From Prochlorococcus marinus bv. HNLC2 (GTDB lineage Bacteria > Cyanobacteriota > Cyanobacteriia > PCC-6307 > Cyanobiaceae), in assembly GCA_000218745.1 (NCBI GenBank), contig GL947595.1:1019082-1083081 (forward strand): a stretch of 64,000 bases of DNA. The letters are read 5' to 3'. A program made the translations under genes and the position numbers. The notes beneath the pieces are model-generated. The model made no database searches. It was not told where the DNA came from and saw only the letters and a program-made list of their open reading frames with translations. Of the stretch, positions 58,061-64,000 are shown one piece after another. The first letter of the stretch is position 1. The number at the start of each line of letters is the position of its first letter.

Positions 58061-58393
58061 ATGAAACATTCAGCTAAAGTAAATCCTAAAAGCCGTAGGA
58101 TGGCCAATCAGCGAAAAAAAAGGTTATTAAATATTAATACTGAGAAAAGCAGTGATGTACTTATTTCAGCTGTAGTTAGTCCATATCTATTGACTCATTT
58201 ACATCAAATATTGCAAAAGTCAGAATTTAATGCCAAAAAAGATGGCAGATTATCTCATGCCGCGAATTTTGCTAAATTGAGAAAAGTTTTGTGCCTTGAT
58301 GCTCGCAGTATGGAGGATGCTTCTGCTCAGGAAATCATGGATACCGATAATGATAGTTACACAAATGACAATAATCAACAAAATGTGGCTTAA
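58061..58393 (+). CDS. Conserved hypothetical basic protein
   Basis: A 110-residue soluble protein I do not recognise. It starts SAKVNPKSRRMANQRKKRLL, very basic, then a helical block LLTHLHQILQKSEFN and an acidic tail. ATG at 58061 is preferred over TTG at 58055. The Lys/Arg-rich start may bind nucleic acid, which is inference. It is preceded by the RHH operator candidate and a TATAAT -10 box, and followed 35 bp later by the Nif11-like gene. Confidence 0.6.
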   Translation: MKHSAKVNPKSRRMANQRKKRLLNINTEKSSDVLISAVVSPYLLTHLHQILQKSEFNAKKDGRLSHAANFAKLRKVLCLDARSMEDASAQEIMDTDNDSYTNDNNQQNVA

Positions 58394-58428
58394 AGGAATA
58401 TTGTATTAGTAATAGTAATTAAAAAATT

Positions 58429-58659
58429 ATGACGAAGAATGCAGAAAAATTGTATCAGATTATTGATAAAGATTATGAAAAAAAACAAAGTCTATTTAGG
58501 GTAGCTTTAAATGATCCAAAATCAGCATTAAAAAAAATCTGTGAAATTGGAGATGAACTTAATATTAAAGTTACAGAAGAGGAGGTTATTCAATATTTAA
58601 GTACATTAGACGATGAATTAACCAAATTTTGGTTAGTCAAAGTTAGAGGAGGGTTGTAA
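58429..58659 (+). CDS. Nif11-leader-like small protein
   Basis: A 76-residue helical protein. DPKSALKKICEIGDELNIKVTEEE matches the Nif11-type leader in spacing, and the end STLDDEL plus VRGG parallels the LSDDELxxVAGG end of prochlorosin leader peptides. Unlike them, only one residue (Leu) follows the double glycine, so there is no core peptide to modify. No LanM-like or transporter gene is present here. It could be an ordinary Nif11-domain protein or a coreless leader. The family link is inference from motif pattern. Its 3' end overlaps the small minus-strand gene. Confidence 0.55.
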   Translation: MTKNAEKLYQIIDKDYEKKQSLFRVALNDPKSALKKICEIGDELNIKVTEEEVIQYLSTLDDELTKFWLVKVRGGL

Positions 58660-58803
58660 GATCTTTTCTGATTTAATATCTAATATGGGCTTTGTTCTTT
58701 TTTCGTAACCACCCCCCCCTGCCATCGTCCAAAAAAACCAATAGCTTGGTATTGATAGTCCAGCTGCTATAAATATAGCTACAATTTGTTCTACTCTTTT
58801 CAT
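58633..58803 (-). CDS. 56-residue single-pass membrane protein
   Basis: On the minus strand from ATG 58801-58803: MKRVEQIVAIFIAAGLS with one hydrophobic helix, then IPSYWFFWTMAGGGGYEKR and a short charged tail. The four glycines arise from a C8 run at 58711-58718, a site prone to base-count errors. The last 27 bases overlap the 3' end of the Nif11-like gene. The GGGG and aromatic cluster are typical of small cyanobacterial membrane peptides. Unknown function. Confidence 0.5.
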   Translation of the reverse strand: MKRVEQIVAIFIAAGLSIPSYWFFWTMAGGGGYEKRTKPILDIKSEKILQPSSNFD

Positions 58804-58871
58804 ATCAAGAATTTTACTAATTTTATTTTGGTATTGAAAAAGCTAATATATAAATTGTATTACTTTACGCA

Positions 58872-60486
58872 GTGATTAGATTAGAAGGTATTTCAAAAAT
58901 ATATTCAACAGATATTGTCTTGAAAGAAGTGAATTGGGATATTAAAAGAGGAGAGAAAATAGGTTTAGTTGGTTCTAATGGTTCTGGTAAAACAACACAA
59001 TTAAAAATTTTAACTGGAGATGTAGAACAGACAAGTGGAGAGATTATTAGGGAAGGAAATCCTAAAATTGCATACTTAAAACAAGAATTTGATTTAAATC
59101 AAAATTGTACTTTAAGAGAAGAATTAGAAAATACTTTTACAGAGGTTCATCTTATTAAAAGTAAATTGAAAGAAATAGAAATAAAAATGAAAGAGTACAA
59201 ATTCACTAGATAAATTGGAGAGCTTGGCAAATCAATTAGGAATTTATCAAAGAAAATTTGAAGCACTGGGTGGTTATCAAATGAAATATGATGTTGAAAA
59301 AATTTTACCAAAATTGGGTTTTTCAAACCAAGACGCAAGTACATTAGTTGCTAATTTTTCAGGTGGATGGCAAATGAGAATTGCTTTAGGAAAAATAATG
59401 TTACAGAAGCCAGATTTAATTTTATTGGATGAGCCTACTAACCATTTGGACTTAGAAACCATTCTTTGGCTTGAAAATTATTTAATACCCTTGAAGATAT
59501 CAATCATATTAATAAGTCATGATCGTTATTTTTTGGATAAATTGTGTAATAAAGTTGTCTTTATTGAGAATGGTATATCTCATACTTTTAACGGCAATTA
59601 TTCATTTTTTTTAAAGCAAAAACTAATTAATGATGATATTCAATCTAAAAAATATGAAACTCAACAAAAAGAACTTAAAAGTCAGCAGCAATATATAGAT
59701 AAATTTAGAGCTAGTGCAACTAGAAGTTCCCAAGCTAAAAGTAGAGAGAAACAAATTCAAAAAATAGAGAAAATAGAAAGCCCAGCAAAACAGTTTAAAA
59801 GTCCATCGTTTACATTTTCAGATTGCCCTAGGTCTAGTAAATCTGTTTTAGAAATAAAAGATTTAAGTCATAGTTATGAAGATAATATAATTTTCTTTGA
59901 AACAAACTTAAAAATTTCAGCAGGAGATAAAGTCGGATTGATAGGTCCTAATGGATCTGGCAAATCAACATTATTCAAATTAATTGTCGATCAAATAGCT
60001 CCAGAATTAGGAGAAATCTCTTTAGGTAAAACAAATTTAATGATGCGTTATTATGCTCAAAATCAAGCTGATGCATTGGATTTGGATGACTTGGTTATTG
60101 ATTTATTATATAAAAATGCACCAAATTGGTCTCAACAAAAAGTTAGAACTTATTTAGGTAATTTTGGTTTTTATAAAGATTCAGTATTCAAATTAGTCAG
60201 ACAATTAAGTGGTGGGGAAAAGGCAAGGCTAGCTTTGGCGTTAATAATTATGAGGCCTAGTAATTTTTTACTTCTTGATGAACCAACAAATCATCTAGAT
60301 CTTCAGTCAAAAGAGAATTTAGAAAATGCCCTCTCTTTGTATAAAGGAACTATTTTTTTTATATCTCATGACAGATATTTTATTTCTAAGGTTGCTAATA
60401 AAATAGTCGAAATTAATGACTGTGAATTAAAAGTTTTTAATGGAAATTATGAATATTATTTACGCAAAAAAGAGAAACTAAATTAA
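58872..60486 (+). pseudogene. ABC-F ATPase (EttA/Uup/YdiF type), one frameshift
   Basis: A soluble protein with two ATPase domains and no membrane part, about 538 residues if repaired. Domain 1: IGLVGSNGSGKTTQLKIL and, after the frameshift, FSGGWQMRIALGKIMLQKPDLILLDEPTNHLD. Domain 2: VGLIGPNGSGKSTLFKLI and LSGGEKARLALALIIM with LLLDEPTNHLD. The linker between them is the ribosome-contacting P-site tRNA interaction motif region. The start is GTG at 58872. The frame shifts near 59200-59215, within the arm after the first helices. Family members act on ribosomes in translation. The shift probably is an error because both halves are fully conserved. Confidence 0.88.
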
Positions 60487-60651
60487 TATTAATTAACTTT
60501 TAAATTAAGTATTTATTCTTATTAAGAATATATATAGTGCAAACTTTTATATTTCAAAAACTTTACATTTATATAGGCAAGATCACTCATTTATCTTTAC
60601 AGAATTCTTAGTCTTTGTTTAATCTATTTACTACTAAGTTTATTATTAAAT

Positions 60652-60801
60652 ATGTTTGGAGAAAATGAAGATTTAAAAAATCTAAATGGTTTGTATGTTG
60701 ATCCTGTAGAGCATTATTTTGAGTGTATTTCTTCTTGTGATATTGCAGATGGAAAATGTATATCTAAATGTGTAGAAATACTTCGGGAGCATAATAATTA
60801 A
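60652..60801 (+). CDS. 49-residue cysteine-rich peptide
   Basis: Starts at ATG 60652 and ends at TAA 60799-60801. The sequence has a CISSC and CISKC pair (two Cys-x3-Cys) in an acidic, soluble context: YFECISSCDIADGKCISKCVEI. The arrangement may bind a metal or form two disulphides. It lies in a region without other genes, with no clear ribosome binding site. It ends three bases before the 3' end of the htrA gene on the other strand. Unknown function. Confidence 0.5.
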   Translation: MFGENEDLKNLNGLYVDPVEHYFECISSCDIADGKCISKCVEILREHNN

Positions 60802-60804
60802 ATT

Positions 60805-61962
60805 TTAATTTTTCCCAAGTTCTCTAATATCAACTGGTTTAATATTTAACTTAATTATTTTCGTATTTCTTTTAATAGTAAACTTAGCAGGTTTCTTAAT
60901 ACCATTTTTATTTATTGCATTAATTACATCTGAAGATTTTTTAATATCACTTTGATCAATTTTAATAATTATATCTCCAATTAAAACGCCACTTTTTGCC
61001 GCTGGGCTGTTTGGAACTACGTAGCCTACTTTTACTTTATTTTCGTTTATTGTTGCAGATAGTTCGTTAATTAAACTGATCCCGATCATAGGGTGTGTTA
61101 CTTTACCAGTTTTAATTAATTGTTTTGCAATCTCTTGGGCTTTATTTATTGGAATAGCAAAGCTCAAACCTGCTCCTGGACCTGATCTAATAAGTGTATT
61201 TATGCCAACTACTTCGCCATTCGCATTAAGAAGTGGCCCTCCAGAATTTCCTGGGTTTATAGCAGCATCTGTTTGTATAAGATTAAACCTCTTATCGTAA
61301 ATACCAAGTTGTGAAACATTTCGATTTAGGTTACTAATAATTCCTAATGTGACAGTATTTTCTAAACCAAATGGATTCCCAACGGCAATAGCCCAATCTC
61401 CAACCTTGATTTGGCTAGAATCTCCTAATATCGCTTTTGGCCAAGGACCCTGCCCTAAGAGTTTTACTATAGCTAAATCAGATATTGAATCTTCACCTAT
61501 AACTTGCCCCTTAAATTTTCTTCCATCTGTTAATCCAATTATTATCTTATCTGAGTTGCTAACTACATGTGCATTAGTAATAACCAAGCCATCTGCAAAT
61601 ATAAAGCCACTCCCTTGACTTTGTTCTATCCTGGGTTCCATTTCTTTAGGCAGCCTTAAACCGAAAAATCGTTCAAAATATGGGTCTAATAAGATACTGG
61701 ATTCTTTGGAGATAACTTTTCTTTTAACTAGTCTTTGATTTTCAATCGTTACTACTGATGGACCAGCTTTTTCAATTGCTGATGTTATGAAAGACTTTCT
61801 TATACCTACTATATTTTGATAATTATTATTTGTTTGCGGTAGTGGAGTGGATAAAGCTTTAAATGTAGCAAAATGAGTTCCAAGTGCTATTACAGAGGGT
61901 AAGATTAATTTTTTAGAGAAAATAATATTTTTATTAGAGAAGAAACAATTTGCTAAATTCAT
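60805..61962 (-). CDS. HtrA/DegQ-type serine protease with PDZ domain
   Basis: A 385-residue periplasmic or thylakoid-lumen protease that degrades damaged proteins. The catalytic triad is His132 (ITNAHVV), Asp162 (SDLAIVKL) and Ser240 (NPGNSGGPLL). One PDZ domain lies at about 290-380 (VGYVVPNSPAAKSGVLIGD). The N-terminal 35 residues contain a hydrophobic LILPSVIALGTHF that may be a signal or anchor. Cyanobacterial HtrA, HhoA and HhoB have this one-PDZ form; which one cannot be told from sequence alone. Confidence 0.93.
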   Translation of the reverse strand: MNLANCFFSNKNIIFSKKLILPSVIALGTHFATFKALSTPLPQTNNNYQNIVGIRKSFITSAIEKAGPSVVTIENQRLVKRKVISKESSILLDPYFERFFGLRLPKEMEPRIEQSQGSGFIFADGLVITNAHVVSNSDKIIIGLTDGRKFKGQVIGEDSISDLAIVKLLGQGPWPKAILGDSSQIKVGDWAIAVGNPFGLENTVTLGIISNLNRNVSQLGIYDKRFNLIQTDAAINPGNSGGPLLNANGEVVGINTLIRSGPGAGLSFAIPINKAQEIAKQLIKTGKVTHPMIGISLINELSATINENKVKVGYVVPNSPAAKSGVLIGDIIIKIDQSDIKKSSDVINAINKNGIKKPAKFTIKRNTKIIKLNIKPVDIRELGKN

Positions 61963-62096
61963 TAAAAAAGTAATTCAAATTATTATTAATTTACTTACAT
62001 ATTAATCCAAAATTTATTAATTAAATTTGATCAAATTTTTATATTTTCAGGCTATTATGAGTAAAATAGACTTACATTAAAAAAAAGTATAACTTT

Positions 62097-62354
62097 ATGG
62101 CTATTTTATTTCCGATTGTTTACTCTGCAGCACTAATATTTCTTATTTGGAAGGCGTTTAAAGTGATGTCTACTGGTTGGAGTGTGATTGACAAGAATGA
62201 AGAAAACCCTGTAAATGTGAGATATCCTAATAAGTATACAATTCATCCAGAGTTACTTGATAAATCAGGAAATATTACTGATGAAGAACTTTTAACAGTT
62301 CGTTTTTCTAATGATAGTGATTCAACCATTGAAAAAGGAACTACTTCTGAATAA
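62097..62354 (+). CDS. DUF2973-type small membrane protein
   Basis: An 85-residue protein with one N-terminal hydrophobic helix (residues 3-22, LFPIVYSAALIFLIWKAF), then FKVMSTGWSVI and a conserved soluble segment NVRYPNKYTIHPELLDKSGNITDEELLTVRF. This pattern matches the cyanobacterial DUF2973 family. Function unknown. It is followed 27 bp later by another short conserved gene on the same strand. Confidence 0.75.
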   Translation: MAILFPIVYSAALIFLIWKAFKVMSTGWSVIDKNEENPVNVRYPNKYTIHPELLDKSGNITDEELLTVRFSNDSDSTIEKGTTSE

Positions 62355-62380
62355 AAGTTGCTTACTAAATTAATTATTAA

Positions 62381-62776
62381 TTGGAGATAAAATTGGAACA
62401 GAAAACTAAAATAGTTGCTTCCGTAATTAGATCGCTCAAACTTCCTCCTCGTTTTAGAATTAAGATTTTAAAAGAAGATCCTGTAAGATTAGAGTTAAGC
62501 CTAACTCCCTCTTATGGAAAAAATCCAGTAATTGTTGGGTTAGTTGAATCTTTAGATTTAGTTGCGCGAAGAGATAGAGAAGGCAGAATTCCTAAAGATC
62601 TTCCAGGTACTTGGGATTGGACAGTAAGGCATGGAAAGGTAAGTACTGGAGGTTGGAATCCTTTCCTAAAAGAGGCTTTGCAGACTATGTTTGAGACTGG
62701 TTTACCTGGTATTATTTACGAAGAATTGACGGGCGATGAATATAAACCTGTTGATGGAGTAAGACATATAAAATAA
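62381..62776 (+). CDS. Conserved cyanobacterial hypothetical protein
   Basis: A 131-residue soluble protein with a start at TTG 62381. Conserved-looking blocks are IKILKEDPVRLELSLTPSYGKNPVIVGLVESLDLVARRDREG and TWDWTVRHGKVSTGGWNPFLKEALQTMFETGLPGI. The family is known from cyanobacteria but I cannot name a function. The strong conservation-style WDWTVRHG block suggests a real role. The stop is followed by a hairpin at 62798-62819. Confidence 0.65.
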   Translation: MEIKLEQKTKIVASVIRSLKLPPRFRIKILKEDPVRLELSLTPSYGKNPVIVGLVESLDLVARRDREGRIPKDLPGTWDWTVRHGKVSTGGWNPFLKEALQTMFETGLPGIIYEELTGDEYKPVDGVRHIK

Positions 62777-62797
62777 AACATGAAATAATTTTCATAT

Positions 62798-62819
62798 TTT
62801 TAGCGATAAAACGCTAAAA
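62798..62819 (+). terminator. Hairpin before second hli gene
   Basis: TTTTAGCG (62798-62805) and CGCTAAAA (62812-62819) form an 8-bp stem with a 6-base loop, followed by TATTTTTAA. It most likely ends the gene at 62381, or acts in the hli leader. Confidence 0.55.
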
Positions 62820-62844
62820 TATTTTTAAACATAGTTGATTAATT

Positions 62845-62991
62845 ATGAATGAGGAGAATCAGACCAGATTTGGTTTCGTTAATTTTGCTGAGACATGGAA
62901 TGGTCGTTTAGCAATGATGGGTATATTGATAGGTTTAGGTACAGAGCTTATTACGGGACAAAGTATTTTGAGACAAATTGGAATCGGTTAA
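62845..62991 (+). CDS. hli: Short high-light-inducible protein
   Basis: A 48-residue Hli protein. FAETWNGRLAMMG is the chlorophyll-binding motif (ExxNGRxAM), followed by one helix ILIGLGTELITG and a short tail. This is among the shortest Hli forms and is typical of Prochlorococcus, where many such copies help cells survive light stress. It has a purine-rich upstream sequence and a hairpin 26 bp before its start. Confidence 0.9.
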   Translation: MNEENQTRFGFVNFAETWNGRLAMMGILIGLGTELITGQSILRQIGIG

Positions 62992-63009
62992 ATTATATAA
63001 ATCTTTTAT

Positions 63010-63345
63010 TTAATTAATTTCTTCAGCTTTTACTTCAATTATTTTATTGCTTGCGTCAGATGATAAATCATCATCTTTTTGTATATTTTTTATAGATTTA
63101 TAATCACAGTAAGGACAATTACCATTATTTCCTATAATTGTTGATCCACAATTTTCACATAAGTTAATAGTTGATTTAAGAGAATTTAGACCTAAAAACC
63201 CTATAATTAATATTAAGAGTGGAACTAAGACAATTAATAATAAGATATTTCCAAGTAAGCCTATTAAAAAATTTAATCCAAAAAGTGGAATTATTAATAT
63301 AAAAATCAAGGAATAAGTAATTAATTTATTTTGCATTAATAACAC
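63010..63345 (-). CDS. Small membrane protein with zinc ribbon
   Basis: A protein of up to 111 residues. Two or three hydrophobic segments occupy about residues 8-52 (LIFILIIPLFGLNFLIGLL, ILLLIVLVPLLILIIGFLGL). Then comes CENCGSTIIGNNGNCPYC, a CxxC-x10-CxxC zinc ribbon, and an acidic tail. GTG at 63345 overlaps the stop of the YihY gene in TAGTG; ATG at 63336 is the other choice. It is probably a two-gene unit with the YihY protein. Function unknown. Confidence 0.65.
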   Translation of the reverse strand: MLLMQNKLITYSLIFILIIPLFGLNFLIGLLGNILLLIVLVPLLILIIGFLGLNSLKSTINLCENCGSTIIGNNGNCPYCDYKSIKNIQKDDDLSSDASNKIIEVKAEEIN

Positions 63346-64000
63346 TATCGCATAAATTGTTTTCTATATTTATCTTTTTGTATTTCAACGATAGACATGC
63401 TCGCTATAACTACGCTCCAGCATTGTCCAAAATATAAAATAACTCCTAGTAGCCAAACCCATAAAGTTAGAACTAGGAAGCCTCCTATAAAGCCATAAGC
63501 CTGGAATCTAACACCTAAAGATAGAATACTTTTACTTACAGCTAAGTTTAAAGATGTCAATAGAATTCCAATTAGTATTGACCCTGGGATTAATGGTTTT
63601 AAAGGGACTTTCCTGCTTGGCAATAAAGCTTGCAATAGCAGCGCCATTAAAGAGAATCCAATCATAGGGACTGCGAATTGCCCTACTTGTAATACAGGTA
63701 ATTTTAAAATTACATTCGACAACCAATTACTTGAAGAAGATATTTCTTGAAGAACTGCTCCTGGGATCATTCTTAAATTTGCGCTGATTTGGTCTAAGAC
63801 CATAAGAAAACCTATGAAAAAAACTATTACAAAAGCTTCAACTCTATTTCTTAGAAATTTTGATGCTTGCTCTCTCCAAGGTGAAAAACTTTTTTTAGAG
63901 GGTAGCTCATCCTCCCAAAGGCGGTCAGATCCTCTTTGAAGTGATAGATAAGCATTACCAGCTGTAAAAAGCAAAAACATTGCGCCTAAAATCCCTGCTC
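63345..64000 (-). CDS. YihY/BrkB family membrane protein, start beyond window
   Basis: The reading frame is open to the right edge of the window (AGILGA precedes the first internal Met), so this is the C-terminal 218 residues of a larger protein. Several long hydrophobic segments are visible (FVIVFFIGFLMVLDQI, FAVPMIGFSLMALLLQ, SILIGILLTSLNLAV, FIGGFLVLTLWVWLLGVILYFG). The pattern LWVWLLGVILYFGQCW is characteristic of YihY/BrkB (formerly annotated RNase BN) proteins. Function is unknown. Stop at 63345-63347. Confidence 0.85.
   Translation of the reverse strand, partial: AGILGAMFLLFTAGNAYLSLQRGSDRLWEDELPSKKSFSPWREQASKFLRNRVEAFVIVFFIGFLMVLDQISANLRMIPGAVLQEISSSSNWLSNVILKLPVLQVGQFAVPMIGFSLMALLLQALLPSRKVPLKPLIPGSILIGILLTSLNLAVSKSILSLGVRFQAYGFIGGFLVLTLWVWLLGVILYFGQCWSVVIASMSIVEIQKDKYRKQFMR

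Noticed and set aside
58640-58740. Hidden core peptide of the Nif11-like protein in another frame
   Set aside because: A +1 shift after the double glycine would give about 18 residues, but there is no slippery site and the bases also encode part of a small minus-strand gene. Too speculative.

Overview
This window looks like part of a high-light-adapted Prochlorococcus chromosome, or a very close picocyanobacterial relative. The evidence is the strong AT richness, tightly packed genes, photosystem II PsbX, Ycf66, two high-light-inducible (Hli) proteins, flavodiiron proteins, the sufBCDS operon, and a two-piece tmRNA whose tag reads ANKIVSFSRQTAPVAA. From memory, the order alaS-speA-ndk-thiO-gatB-coaE-argJ matches strain MED4; that is recall, not a database check. 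I see no prophage, insertion sequence, CRISPR array or genomic island. This is core chromosome.

Layout. Positions 1-3.8 kb hold small or poorly known genes: a YgjP-like metallohydrolase, a 60-residue protein with a CP12-like tail, and a Cas4/RecB-like nuclease. Positions 3.8-20 kb hold PBP2, an FMN reductase, the Flv1/Flv3 pair, alaS, speA, ndk, thiO, gatB, coaE and argJ. Positions 19.9-25 kb hold a ParA-like ATPase, an aldo/keto reductase, the permuted tmRNA, a THUMP methyltransferase and small membrane proteins. Positions 25-38 kb hold smc, a PRC-barrel protein, an LpxB-related protein, tRNA-Leu, accC, yggT, psbX, ycf66, hli, an ABC exporter-type protein, a HIT protein and def. Positions 38-45 kb hold an S9 peptidase and sufBCDS. 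Positions 45-53.6 kb hold a DUF4912 protein, pgm, rarA, a phosphopantetheinyl transferase, a Bcp peroxiredoxin, coaX, cysH and NDH-2. Positions 53.7-57.6 kb hold an ion transport block (SLC13-type carrier, KtrB, KtrA). The end holds an RHH regulator, a Nif11-leader-like protein, an ABC-F protein, HtrA, small conserved genes and a second hli.

Several functions form a photosynthetic stress theme: Flv1/Flv3 reduce O2, Hli proteins protect pigment, Suf builds Fe-S clusters, Bcp removes peroxides and HtrA handles damaged proteins. CoaE and CoaX make CoA, and the phosphopantetheinyl transferase uses it. Many housekeeping genes (flv3, alaS, thiO, coaE, argJ, rlmL-like, smc, ABC-F, probably parA) carry one or more frameshifts, concentrated in 9-28 kb. 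Because essential genes are hit and several junctions lie in homopolymers, I read most of these as sequencing or assembly errors rather than gene decay.

The most unusual observations are: a tRNA-Leu with anticodon AAG; the CP12-like mini-protein with a duplicated strong Shine-Dalgarno; a Nif11-leader-like protein that ends at the double glycine with almost no core; a stand-alone LigD-type phosphoesterase-like domain; and an orphan Cas4-like nuclease. I did not find a clearly new multi-gene system.
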